Source: Magicicada septendecula (lineage: Eukaryota > Arthropoda > Insecta > Hemiptera > Cicadidae). Taken from it: a stretch of 64,000 nt of DNA. The notes beneath the pieces are model-generated. The model made no database searches. It had not been told where the DNA came from and saw only the letters and a program-made list of their open reading frames with translations. Positions 1 through 9,764 of this stretch are shown piece by piece. The stretch lies in assembly GCA_034769895.1 (NCBI GenBank), contig JAWRYS010000673.1, forward strand, positions 53,985-117,984, in the 5' to 3' direction. The translations under genes were made by a program, and so were the position numbers. Each line of letters begins with the position of its first letter. The first letter of the stretch is position 1.

Positions 1-10
1 TATAATTTTA

Positions 11-1390
11 TTGCCTGGCAACAAAATTATTTTATTTTTAACAATTACCATTGTTTCAAAAAGTTTAAATAAATTTTCAAGTACTTTACTCTTGTTAAAA
101 CGTAAAAGGCTGCAGGTAAACTACCCCTTCCCCTTAACCGATCTTCACCAAAATCGAAAGTCATTGAGACCTCTACAATTCAGGGACGTATGCAAAAAAT
201 TATTTGATTCTGTTTGAATTTGCGGCTGTTATCGTTTGCCATAGAAAATACGCTTGATAAAAAAACGTTGCAGGTAAACTACCCCTTCCCCTTAACCGAT
301 CTTCACCAAAAACAATAGGTCTTGAGTACTCTACAAATCAGGGCTGTATGCAAAACATTATTTGATTCTGTTTGAATTTGCGGCTGTTATCGTTTGCCAT
401 AGAAAATACCCTTGTTAAAAAAACGTTGCAGGTAAACTACCCCTTTCCCTCAACCGATCTTCACCATAAACAATAGGTCTTGAGAACTCTACAATTTAGG
501 GCTGTATGCAAATAATCTTTTGGTTCTGTTTGAATTTGCGGCTGTTATCGTTTGCCATAGGAAATACCCTTGTTAAAACATAAAACGTTACAGGTAAACT
601 ACCCCTTTCCCTTAACCGATCTTCACCAAAAACAATAGGTCTTGAGTACTCTACAAATCAGGGCTGTATGCAAAACATTATTTGATTCTGTTTGAATTTG
701 CGGCTGTTATCGTTTGCCATAGAAAATACCCTTGTTAAAAAAACGTTGCAGGTAAACTACCCCTTTCCCTCAACCGAACTTCACCAAAAACAATAGGTCT
801 TGAGAACTCTACAATTTAGGGCTGTATGCAAATAATCTTTTGATTCTGTTTGAATTTGCGGCTGTTATCGTTTGCCATAGGAAATACCCTTGTTAAAACA
901 TAAAACGTTACAGGTAAACTACCCCTTTCCCTTAACCGATCTTCACCAAAATCAAAAGATCTTGAGAACTCTAGAATTCAGAGCTGTATGCGAAACATTA
1001 TTTGATTCTGTTTGAATTTGCGGCTGTTATCGTTTGCCAAACAAACAAAATTACCCTTGCTAAAAAAAAACCGTTGCAGGTAAACTACCCCTTTCCCTAA
1101 CCGATCTTCACCAAAAACAATAGGTCGCGAGTACTCTGCAAATCAGGGCTGCATGCAAAAAATTATTTGATTCTGTTTGAATTTGCGGCAGTTATCGTTT
1201 GCCATAGAAAAAAAATCTACAGACACACACATACACAGAAGACAGACAGACAGACACACACACAGACACTTTTCGGAAAACGACTTTTTTTCATGTTTTG
1301 AGTGTAGTAGAATCAGAATCTGCAATAATCTCGAACACGATTTTTTTTGCCATCACCATACTTCCATTCCTTAAGGAATATGGAAGTAAA
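11..1390 (-). repeat. Left arm of foldback: seven module A units
   Basis: The conserved box (CAGGTAAACTACCCC followed shortly by AACCGATCTTCACC) begins near 113, 271, 429, 591, 749, 911 and 1077, a spacing of 158-166 bp. Segments 271-590 and 591-910 are nearly identical ~320-bp dimers, so the arm has expanded by a two-unit higher-order step. The inner end (about 1195-1390) is a copy of module C with ACACAC and GACA tracts. Short open frames here are accidental. Confidence 0.8.
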
Positions 1391-1420
1391 AGTCGTTTTT
1401 CGAAAAGTGTCTGTTGTCGA
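1391..1420. other. Hinge between foldback arms
   Basis: About 30 unpaired bases lie between inner arm ends that match almost perfectly (TTCCTTAAGGAA flanked by TGGAAGT repeats on both sides). The hinge contains the near self-complementary string TTTTTCGAAAAG. On a single strand the two arms would make a very long hairpin. Confidence 0.6.
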
Positions 1421-2299
1421 TTTTTACTTCCATATTCCTTAAGGAATGGAAGTATGGTGATGGCAAAAAAAATCGTGTTCGAGATTATTGCAGATTCTGA
1501 TTCTACTACACTCAAAACATGAAAAAAAGTCGTTTTCCGAAAAGTGTCTGTGTGTGTGTGTCTGTGTCTGTAGATTTTTTTCTATGGCAAACGATAACTG
1601 CCGCAAATTCAAACAGAATCAAATAATTTTTTGCATACAGCCCTGATTTGTAGAGTACTCGCGACCTATTGTTTTTGGTGAAGATCGGTTGAGGGAAAGG
1701 GGTAGTTTACCTGCAACGGTTTTTTTATCAAGGGAAATTTTTTTTTTTTGGCAAACGATAACAGCCGAAAATTCAAACAGAATCAAATAATGTTTCGCAT
1801 ACAGCCCTGAATTGTAGAGTTCTCAAGACCTATTGTTTTTGGTGAAGATCGGTTAAGGGAAAGGGGTAGTTTACCTGTAACGTTTTATGTTTTAACAAGG
1901 GTATTTCCTATGGCAAACGATAACAGCCGCAAATTCAAACAGAATCAAAAGATTATTTGCATACCGCCCTAAATTGTAGAGTTCTCAAGACCTATTGTTT
2001 TTGGTGAAGATCGGTTAAGGGAAAGGGGTAGTTTACCTACAACGTTTTTTTAACAAGGGTATTTTCTATGGCAAACGATAACAGCCGCAAATTCAAACAG
2101 AATCAAATAATGTTTTGGACACTTCAGTGAATTGTAGAGGACTCAAGGACTTTCGATTTTGGTGAAGATCGGTTAAGGGGAAGGGGTAGTTTACCTGCAA
2201 CCTTTTACGTTTTAACAAGAGTAAAGTACTTGAAAATTTATTTAAACTTTTTGAAACAATGGTAATTGTTAAAAATAAAATAATTTTGTTGCCAGGTAA
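1421..2299 (+). repeat. Right arm of foldback: four module A units
   Basis: This is the reverse complement of the left arm. It starts with the inner module C segment, followed by four A units whose GGTGAAGATCGGTT boxes fall near 1677, 1839, 2002 and 2160, then the unique outer end finishing near GTTGCCAGG. It is about 490 bp (three units) shorter than the left arm. Confidence 0.8.
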
Positions 2300-2310
2300 C
2301 AAAAATAAAG

Positions 2311-2639
2311 TCATTTTGATTATAAAATATAAATATTTACAACAAGAAAAGAATTTTCAGTTTTCAAAATTTAAATATATTTTTATAAAACAATGGGTTC
2401 TTCATTGAGGTGGGGACCATGTCACTCACTCCATCTCAAGCCTCTCCCATTTTGCAGAAAAAGAGGACCCTCTCAAGGCTGATACTTTGACGACAGTGAC
2501 AGGGCTTTCCACCAAATTCAGCAGAGTGACAGGTAGGCCCAACTCTGATTGGCTCCTCAGATTTCCCCAGCGTTAGTAGGTTCTATGAAAATATTTTATT
2601 TCAAAAATGATTTTAAATATAAATCTTAGATATGTTTTA
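2311..2639. other. Non-coding spacer with a GC-richer patch
   Basis: AT-rich flank followed at about 2389-2580 by a GC-richer stretch that matches nothing else in the window. From about 2581 it shows the tail motif of module B (ATTTTAAATATAAATCTTAG). No gene is visible. Confidence 0.5.
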
Positions 2640-2870
2640 TAAATCTCATGTTTTATGTTTTAACATGGGTAATTTTTTATATGACGAACCATAACTGCCG
2701 TAAATTCAAACAGAATCAAATAATTTTTTACATATGTGCCTGAGCTATAGAGAACTCAATGTCTGTTGATTTTGGTGAAGATCGGTTACGGGGAAAGGGC
2801 AGTTTACCTGAAACATTTTTTGTTGTAACATGAGTAAAGTACTTAATTTTGATAAAGTATCCTGATAAGA
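2640..2870 (+). repeat. Diverged module A unit
   Basis: Recognisable A landmarks in order: ATAACTGCCGTAAATTCAAA, CAGAATCAAATAAT, GATTTTGGTGAAGATCGGTT, GGCAGTTTACCTG. More diverged than units in the foldback arms. Confidence 0.75.
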
Positions 2871-3126
2871 TCTTAATAATCCACTGTAGAAACGTAGATG
2901 AAATATCTATAAATGAAGAGGCTAGTTGAACGGGCTGGGGGTAATTTTCTATAAATCAAAATTATAGTTGAAGGGGGAGGGGATAATTTTTGTTTATATG
3001 TGTACTACGTTATTGGCAACAAAGAAGTATTTTTTTGTTAAAATTCCTTCCCTGGCTGTTTGGCTGAAAATGATTTTAAATATAAATCTTAGAATATGGA
3101 AGTCATGTATGGTTCTCCATACCGAT
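2871..3126 (+). repeat. Truncated module B copy
   Basis: Starts with the B landmark ATCCACTGTAGAAACGTAGATG and the GGGGTGGGGG-like purine tract. It then jumps from TTCCTTCCCTGGCTGTTTGGC directly to the terminal ATTTTAAATATAAATCTTAG, so the middle that carries the ribozyme-like core in the other copies is deleted. Confidence 0.7.
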
Positions 3127-3393
3127 ATTTTCTATGGCAAACGATAACAGCCGCAAATTCAAACAGAATCAAATAATTTTTTTCATACTGCCCTGATTTT
3201 AAAGTACTCACGACCCATTGTTTTTGGTGAAGATCGGTTGAGGGAAAGGGGTAGTTTACCTGCAACTTTTTTTTTTAATCAAGGGTAATTGTTTTCTATG
3301 GCAAACGATAACAGCCGCAAATTCAAACAGAATCAAATATCGTTTAGCATACAGCCCTGAATTGTAGAGTTCTCAAGACCTGTTGTTTTTGTT
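3127..3393 (+). repeat. Two module A units, second split by copia
   Basis: One complete unit (GGTGAAGATCGGTTGAGGG near 3227) is followed by a unit that stops at the copia insertion. The rest of the second unit resumes after 9759 with GAAGATCGG, confirming that the retroelement landed inside an A unit. Confidence 0.8.
3389..3393. other. Target-site duplication, left copy (TTGTT)
   Basis: TTGTT immediately precedes the TGTTGAGG start of the left LTR and is repeated exactly at 9760-9764 after the right LTR. Five-base duplications are normal for Ty1/copia integration. Confidence 0.9.
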
Positions 3394-3764
3394 TGTTGAG
3401 GAATGGTTAAAAATAATTAATAATTTAAGTACAGGAGCAAACACACTTTATTGAAGAACAGTTTAGTAGCAAGTATACATACAACGGACACACGAAATAC
3501 ACATTACAAAAGCAGATTTAAAACTGAACTTAACTGGTCGAGTGCATCTCTGTTTATATAGAAAGAAGCTTCCAGATTTTTCCCTTTATTTAAAACTACC
3601 AGAACATTACTTTTGTAGACTTCTCACAGTAAACAAGCATGTGTGTGGGCTGAGGCCCCGCCCAGGTAGCTAGACCTCCCACCGCACAATACAAACTTTC
3701 ACTTTACAATAATAGGTATACTTACTTAAAATTGAATGTAGAGTTTTCTAATAAATTCTCAACA
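3394..3764 (-). repeat. Copia 3' LTR
   Basis: 371 bp, begins TGTTGAGG and ends CTCAACA on the plus strand. Differs from the partner LTR at only a few positions, including a CTAATAAATT versus TAGTAAATT indel near the end. Carries a minus-strand AATAAA (plus TTTATT, 3447-3452) suited to 3' end formation. Confidence 0.95.
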
Positions 3765-3775
3765 CCCACCCTAAA
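3765..3775 (-). other. Copia polypurine tract
   Basis: On the minus strand the sequence just upstream of the 3' LTR reads TTTTAGGGTGGG, a purine-rich run directly abutting the LTR start, as expected for the plus-strand DNA primer. Confidence 0.75.
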
Positions 3776-3797
3776 ACTCTACATTCTCACAATCACA

Positions 3798-4910
3798 TTA
3801 ATTTAAAAATTCATTTTTACTCTTAAGTCCAAGTTTAGATCTTAAATAAACAAATTTTGGTTTTAACAAAGCTTTCGTAAGTATATCAGCAACTTGTTCA
3901 TCACTTTTAACATAATGCACATCAATTTCTTCATTTTGAAAACAATCACGTACATAATTATATTTCACATCAATATGTTTTGTCCTTTGATGGAATTCAG
4001 GATTACTTATAAGTTTTAATGCACTCATATTATCTATATATAAATCATATTTATCAGTCTTACAATCGCATTCATTAAATATATTCTTTAACCACATTAT
4101 TTCAGTTGTTGCTAATGCTGCACTTACAAATTCTGACTCGGTTGTTGATAATGATACAGATTGTTGCTTCTTACTTCGCCAAATAATTGCAGCATTTGCA
4201 TACATACAAGCTACGCCAGAAGTTGATTTACGTGTAACTGTATCGCTAGCATAATCAGCATCACTATAAGCTTTAAAGTTGCCATCCTTACAATATAGTA
4301 ATCCAAAATCAATCGTACCTTTTAGATAACGTAAAATTCGTTTAACAATTGACCAATGAGCTACACTTGGTTTGTCTAAAACTCTAGATACAACATTTAC
4401 AGCAAAACTTATGTCCGGACGACTTACAATTTGCAAAAACATCAAATTTCCGACAGCTTCACGATAAGGTACATTACTTACAATAGTTTTTGATAAATAT
4501 TCATCATGATTACAATCAATTGGCGTGGATACAATATTAGCTTCTGACATATTAAACTTTTCTAAGATTTTGTTAAGATAAGTACTTTGATGAATGAAAA
4601 CAGACCCATCATTCAGTCTACAAATTTCCATTCCAAGATAATTAGTAACTTCTTTAGTACTAGTAATTTTAAATTTTTTACTCAAATCATTCAACAATTT
4701 ATCAATCAAACTTTCATTTGAAGCTGCAATAAGTCCATCATCATCATACATTGCTAACAAGATCTTATTATTATTATTGTTATATATGTATAAACATGGG
4801 TCACCCGTACTTTGACAAAAATCTAAATTTACAAGAAAATTAGTGAAGTGCTCAGTCCAGCATCTTGGTGCTTGTTTTAAGCCGTATAAACTTTTCATTA
4901 ATTTACATAC
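3798..4910 (-). pseudogene. Copia pol, 3' part: reverse transcriptase palm/thumb and RNase H
   Basis: Begins inside reverse transcriptase at the copia-typical CKLMKSLYGLKQAPRCW and runs through the palm, thumb and RNase H to a stop at 3798. The polymerase motif reads LLAMYDDDGLI where copia elements have YVDD. The codon at 4743-4745 is GAT, most simply a GTT-to-GAT change, and the two catalytic aspartates that follow remain. RNase H residues are visible in YSDADYASD, SLSTTESEFVSAA and LYIDNMSALKL, with the terminal RTKHIDVKY and ADILTKAL motifs. The open frame extends 19 codons further upstream (to 4967), but those codons come from the nested insertion. The reading frame would be continuous with the upstream half if the insertion and one ATAC copy were absent. 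Confidence 0.93.
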
Positions 4911-6437
4911 TATAACCTCTCCTCTTGAGTTATAACGTAGGGAACCAGTAATAATTGGATGTGCCAATTATACCGGCTGCCTTCGTTGTGAAGCACTGAA
5001 AATAATCACAACAAATAAACAATTTATATAGCAGGATATTAGGAAAGGGGAGACTGTTGATTTATGCACTCATTTTACTTGGTACTTAGATGACATCTCT
5101 TTATTACATTTGGTGATTAAGTTCTCTATTGAAAGTTCTCAAAAAATATAGTTTACTAGATGATTAAATATATAAATTACTACTTTACAAAGGGGCCTCA
5201 AAATATGATGTACATCTTATTGATTAATTCCACGGATCCGGGATTAAATATATTAAATAAATTATGGTCACCTTGCCATGTACAATATTGAAACTCTAAC
5301 CATTTGAAGAATGGTTTTTTATTAATCTTCTAAAACAACAAAACTTTTAGTTTAAACTTTACCTTTTTGCTATAACTAGCGTTATTAGATTTTATACTAC
5401 ATGTTACCTAAAATGTCATGTTTCTAAAGTCTTTAATGTTATTACATTTAAACATAAGTTTTAAAGTCTTTAATGTGATAATTTAAATTGTCTTTTGGGG
5501 TTTATAATTTTGTAACTCTTAACCATGGAAGACAAGCCTCCATGTCACCTGTGTTTTTCCTGAAGTTGCTGCAGAATTAGTTCTTCGGTCCTCCTGATGT
5601 TTCTTGAAGTTCAGTCGTTACCTTATCATACTGTGATGGTGAAGTTCTTGAAGTATGTGAAATCTTTCCTGGTGTGGTACATTCAACTCCGGCGACTGTA
5701 GTTACTCTTAATAATTCTTGTAGTTAGAATACATAGAAAGAATGTTTGTTTCACTGTTACACACTTCACATGATGATAGATTAGTTTACTATCACCTTCT
5801 AGGTTGTAATACTGTATTATTTACATAGTCCGTTATTTTATAATATAGAGAGATGTCATCACCACACAAATTACTTATTTAAATAGTCATAGTATCAACC
5901 CTTTCACATTTTTATTTATATACGTAGCGAAACAACGCTTTACGCTGCTTACGGCGTGAGCGCTCCATTACAAGTGGTAGAAATAGTTAAGGGGAGCGTA
6001 GTAATCTCAAGACAATTACTAGGCAACATAAAAGTAGTTCCGTGTTTCTAATTTTAATTAAAGGACTACGGTTGATTAAATAATTAAATCGTGATATTCT
6101 TAGTTGCAGAAGTTATCAAAGTACGTAACAATGGTCTTAATTAATTATTTAAATAATAACAAATTTACAATAATACTTAGTTTATTTAGGAGTCAGAAAA
6201 CAAGTTAATTCTGGTCAGTTCTTGTTTATGCAGGATAAATTAATAAGCTTTACCCTTTCTGTACAATTCCATTCCCTTTTAATTTTATTATTAGACTTAT
6301 ATTAAATATTATTATTATTAAATGATTGCCATAAGATTTAGTTTACAATGTGAGATTTTATTAAGAATTTAAAATTTCTTCGCTTATATATTATCAACTT
6401 AATTAATTAACATATTTTTATTAATGAAATCGTCACA
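4911..6437 (-). mobile_element. 1.5-kb non-coding insertion inside copia reverse transcriptase
   Basis: Reverse transcriptase is interrupted exactly between the codons for DDGSSRV and CKLMKS. ATAC occurs on both sides (4907-4910 and 6438-6441) and only one copy is needed for the intact frame, so it is a 4-bp target duplication. Read on the minus strand the insert starts TGTGACG, and near its far end has ATAATTGGCACATCC, which resembles an LTR end followed by a primer-binding site. There is no coding frame of note and no obvious terminal inverted repeat (ends TGTGACG and GGTTATA). It may be an LTR plus a fragment of internal sequence from another retroelement. The family is not recognised. Confidence 0.65.
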
Positions 6438-6441
6438 ATAC

Positions 6442-7226
6442 GCGTGAGCTTCCATCATCAAAACCTTCAGGTTGTTTCATATATATATCTTCCTTTAAGT
6501 CACCGTATAAAAAAGCCGTTTTTATATCAAATTTACCGATATGTAAATTTTCACGAGCAGAAATACTAAGTATCAATCTTATTGTATCAAAGCGAACAAC
6601 CGGACTAAAAGTTTCTTTATAATCTATATCTTTCTGTTGCGAATAACCTTTAATAACCAACCGCGCTTTATAACGTTCTGTACCATCTGGATTGAGCTTC
6701 TTCACAAAAACCCAACGATTGTTAATCACCTTTTTATCTTTTGGCTTTTCCACTAATACCCATGTCTTATTTTCATACAAAGAGTTTATTTCGTCCTGCA
6801 TTGCAGCTTGCCAACTATCTTTTTCTTTACTTGTAATTGCTTCGTTATAATTGGATGGTAACTTTTCAGTAATAAACGTGATCGGACATCCATAATATTC
6901 TGTAGGTTTTAATTTTGTTCTATCGCGCAATTGTCGTTCAGTTTGATTGTTATCGCTATTTGAAGATTGTAAAGGTTCTCTTTCTTCAAACTCATTTGAT
7001 TCATTTTTAAGTAAAAGTTCATTATTTTTAGGAGTTATAATTTCATTTTCTTCAGTTTCTTTATTATTATTGTTCAAAGAATTCAAAATAATTGAATCAG
7101 CTAATACTCTTTCAGGTTTAAAAAGTACATCTCTACTTATAATGACATCTCGCACTTCCGGAACATATACACGATAACCTTTACAATCCTCATGATATCC
7201 GACCAGATAACCTCTCATCGATTTTT
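6442..7226 (-). pseudogene. Copia pol, middle part: integrase C-terminus and reverse transcriptase fingers
   Basis: This frame resumes after the frameshift with SMRGYLVGYHEDCKGYRVY, the conserved C-terminal region of copia integrase. A charged, Asn-rich linker follows, then the reverse transcriptase start (ETFSPVVRFDTIRLILS) and the first catalytic block FDIKTAFLYGDLKEDIYMKQ with its aspartate intact. It ends abruptly after PEGFDDGSSRV at the nested insertion. The same frame is open further upstream to 7329, but there it is only a shadow of the integrase frame. The next conserved block is at 4910. Confidence 0.92.
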
Positions 7227-8308
7227 TTATCAAGTTTCTTACGCTTTTCTTTTGATATATGTACATAACACATGGTTCCAAATATTTTAAATCTATCAAC
7301 AGTAGCTGTTTTTCCATTCCATAACTCATAAGGAGTTTTATTAGTTTGTTTTGTTGGGCCTGTTCTATTAATTACATGTACAGCAGTATTCATTGCTTCT
7401 GCCCATAAGAATAGAGGTAAGTTTGAATTTGAATATAACATTGATCGAGCAGCCTCTACAATGATTCGGTTATCGCGCTCTGCAATTGAATTTTGTTCGG
7501 GCGTATATTGAACATTAATCGAATATTTTATACCTTTACTATTTAAAAAAGAGATCACAGCTTTATTATCGTATTCTTTACCACCATCAAAATGAATTTC
7601 TTTAATATTTGTTGCAAATTGATTCTCAACCCCGATACAAAATGATTTTAGTTTTTCTATTACTTCAGATTTTTCTCGAATAAAATGAATTTCTCTATAA
7701 CTTGAAAAATCGTCTTTAAAAGAAACAAAATATAACTTTCTACCGAGAGACTCTACTTCCATAGGACCACAAACGTCAGTATAAATTATTTCGCGAGTTT
7801 TAGTGGCACGATCGATCTTTTTGTGAAAAGGCAATCTATGATTTTTGCCATAAGCGCAACCTTCACAAAAGAAATTTTCATCCGTAAATTTTATATTTAG
7901 ATTTTTCAAAAAATTCTTCACATGTTTTACATTTTGATGGCAAAGTCTTTCGTGCCATAATTGTAAAACATTACCGTTGGAAATGCTCGATCTACTCTTT
8001 TGTTCTACCACGTTACATTCTTTTGGAATTAAAGTTTGAATGTCTAATTTTAGCAAACTACCAGGCTCATATTCGGAACCAGTTACAAGAATTTCATTAC
8101 CATGCTTTAAAGTACATCTCGTAGCATTATGTGTTATTTCATAATCGATACCCCTTTTACCCGCATATTTAACAGAAAACAGATTATACATTGAATCAGG
8201 AACATATAATACATTATAGATAGTACATTCTACTCGTTCACTATTTTTATAAGTTTCAAAGTCAATATTACCTTTACCATATGCAGACATTGTCATACCG
8301 TTGCCCAT
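7190..8308 (-). pseudogene. Copia pol, integrase (pre-integrase zinc finger and catalytic core)
   Basis: Contains the GAG-pre-integrase HHCC zinc finger (H119, H124, C148, C151 counted from the first methionine of this frame) and the integrase core with D178 (TDVCGPM), D241 (DGGKEY) and E277 (AERDN). The second aspartate and the glutamate are separated by the usual 35 residues, so the catalytic triad is present. The frame is lost near residue 362: a run of seven A (plus T7 at 7221-7227) precedes a one-base shift into the downstream frame. The segment is in the same frame as gag, from which it is separated only by the stop at 8330. The methionine at 8308 is unlikely to be a natural start. Confidence 0.93.
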
Positions 8309-8329
8309 TCTTACACTGACTGGTGTTGT

Positions 8330-9328
8330 TTATTCTTCGAACGTTGAAAACCATTCTCGATGCTTCGACATATGATCCGTCGCACCCGAATCCACAATCC
8401 AGAGATCATCCCGATTGCCACAGCTGCCTTTGTCACCTATTAGTGCTATCCTCGATGTTGATTTCTTCTGTCCAGAAGACGAGTTACTTCTTTCTTGATT
8501 ATTCGACCATCTTCGCTGTCCATTATTCTTATTCATGAAGCAATTGTTACTTTTATGACCTTTTCTTTTGCACGTATAACACCTGAAGCAGTCCCTTTTT
8601 AAATGACCTTGTCTTCCACAATTATAACACTGCTCTTGTTTCAAATTATTCTTCTCATATTTATAAGAGTCATTCTTCTTTTCTTTATGACCGATTTTCA
8701 GATTAGCTAGCAACGCTGTCGTCTCTTCGTGTACTTCCTTTTGCTCTTGTAATCTAAATTCTTCTGCCATCAAGCGCTCAGTCAAATTTTCGAGATTCTT
8801 CTTATCGTCAGATACCGAATCCCAAGCACTGTGAAAATGATTAAACTTTTGTGGCAAAGATGTTAAAACACGAGTCATCACCATAGTCTTTTCAATTTTT
8901 CCCCCGAGATTTTTCATTTTTGTAGCCAACTGTTCTATTTTTGAAATATTATACGTAACACTTTCACTCTCTGTCCACTTAAACTCAAAAAATTGTTTTT
9001 GAATCATCGACAGATTTTCATCAGATTTTAGATCATATGCTGTATTCAATTTGTCCCACATCTCCTTGGCAGTAGAACAACCCATTATAAGTTCGAGAGG
9101 CTTTCTCTCCACTCTTGTAACAATTAACTTTCTGGCAATTTTGTCCGCCTTCTTGAACTTTTCCAACAACGCGTCACGATCTTCTGCACCTGCAGCTGGC
9201 TCGGCTAATCTTCCTTCGCAAACATCCAGCACATCATCATCCTCTTCCATCAACGTGCGTACTACGCAGCGCCATTGATGCCAATTATCTTTGTCTGGAA
9301 GTTTTTCAATTTTTATATTCGGTTCCAT
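8330..9328 (-). pseudogene. Copia gag and protease start, ending at a premature stop
   Basis: A 332-codon frame starting MEPNIKIEKL. The N-terminal half is the copia-type gag (UBN2-like) with the WHQWR motif near residue 16. Two CCHC zinc knuckles follow (CYNCGRQGHLKRDC, residues 234-247, and CYTCKRKGHKSNNC, 250-263). The aspartic protease motif WIVDSGATDHM has its catalytic Asp at 313. A TAA codon at 8330-8332 ends the frame 20 residues later, although the same frame continues directly with protease and integrase sequence. Copia elements normally make one gag-pol polyprotein, so this is probably a nonsense mutation. A programmed gag/pol stop is a less likely alternative because it lies within the protease. 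The start lies just inside the primer site as expected. Confidence 0.93.
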
Positions 9329-9373
9329 TTTTGCACAAATATTTTATACTTGCACTCCGATTTTAAAATGCCA

Positions 9374-9387
9374 CTGGGCCCATAACC
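9374..9387 (-). other. Primer-binding site for an internal initiator-Met tRNA fragment
   Basis: The plus strand reads CTGGGCCCATAACC immediately before the 5' LTR, identical to the anticodon stem-loop of animal initiator tRNA-Met. The minus strand is therefore complementary to the 3' end of a cleaved 5' half-tRNA. Drosophila copia is known to prime this way, so the site supports the copia assignment and the element's orientation. Confidence 0.85.
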
Positions 9388-9442
9388 TGTTGAGGTATGG
9401 TTAAAAATAATTAATAATTTAAGTACAGGAGCAAACACACAC

Positions 9443-9448
9443 TTTATT
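9443..9448 (-). terminator. AATAAA polyadenylation signal in copia LTR
   Basis: Plus TTTATT, so AATAAA on the transcribed strand, about 75 bases downstream of the predicted start site. The duplicate in the 3' LTR (3447-3452) would be the one used for the element's RNA. Confidence 0.35.
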
Positions 9449-9517
9449 GAAGAACAGTTTAGTAGCAAGTATACATACAACGGACACACGAAATACACAT
9501 TACAAAAGCAGATTTAA

Positions 9518-9556
9518 AACTGAACTTAACTGGTCGAGTGCATCTCTGTTTATATA
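9518..9556 (-). promoter_or_regulatory. Candidate copia LTR core promoter
   Basis: On the minus strand TATATAAA (plus 9549-9556) is followed 35 bases later by TCAGTT (plus 9518-9523), an insect-type initiator. The spacing is a little longer than usual. It is the best TATA/initiator pair in the LTR. Confidence 0.35.
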
Positions 9557-9759
9557 GAAACAAGCTTCCAGATTTTTCCTTTTATTTAAAACTACCAGAA
9601 CATTACTTTTGTAGACTTCTCACAGTAAATAAGCATGTGTGTGGGCTGAGGCCCCGCCCAGGTAGCTAGACCTCCCACCGCACAATACAAACTTTCACTT
9701 TACAATAATAGGTATACTTACTTAAAATTGAATGTAGAGTTTTTAGTAAATTCTCAACA

Positions 9760-9764
9760 TTGTT
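9760..9764. other. Target-site duplication, right copy (TTGTT)
   Basis: Exact match of 3389-3393. The interrupted A unit continues immediately with GAAGATCGG. Confidence 0.9.

Larger units (their letters stand above)
1..2310. mobile_element. Foldback-type palindromic element with tandem-repeat arms
   Basis: The left part (11-1390) and right part (1421-2299) are reverse complements around a centre near 1406. Both outer ends carry the same unique sequence containing CCTGGCAAC / GTTGCCAGG and a poly-A/T-rich lead of about 100 bp, then tandem ~160-bp units, then a microsatellite-bearing inner segment. The arms are unequal because the left has seven tandem units and the right four. Known foldback elements such as Drosophila FB have long inverted arms built of short tandem repeats and often no transposase, and this matches that architecture. 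No transposase is visible. The left flank lies outside the window, so a target duplication cannot be checked. An inverted duplication of local satellite is the alternative. Confidence 0.65.
3394..9759 (-). mobile_element. Ty1/copia LTR retrotransposon, inactive, with nested insertion
   Basis: A complete copia-type element on the minus strand, bounded by 371- and 372-bp LTRs (TGTTGAGG...CTCAACA) and exact 5-bp target duplications. Order from the 5' LTR at the right: half-tRNA primer site, gag with two zinc knuckles, aspartic protease, integrase, reverse transcriptase, RNase H, polypurine tract, 3' LTR. Integrase before reverse transcriptase defines the copia superfamily. Without the 1.5-kb insertion at 4911-6437 it would be about 4.8 kb, a normal copia length. 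Disabling changes: stop codon at 8330, frameshift near 7221-7227, YDDD in the polymerase motif, and the nested insertion. The very similar LTRs point to fairly recent integration. Confidence 0.95.
9388..9759 (-). repeat. Copia 5' LTR
   Basis: 372 bp, TGTTGAGG...CTCAACA, adjacent to the primer-binding site and therefore the promoter-bearing LTR of the minus-strand element. Contains the TATA-like and AATAAA-like signals listed separately. Confidence 0.95.

Noticed and set aside
9051-9278. 75-codon plus-strand frame rich in Ser
   Set aside because: Antisense shadow of copia gag.
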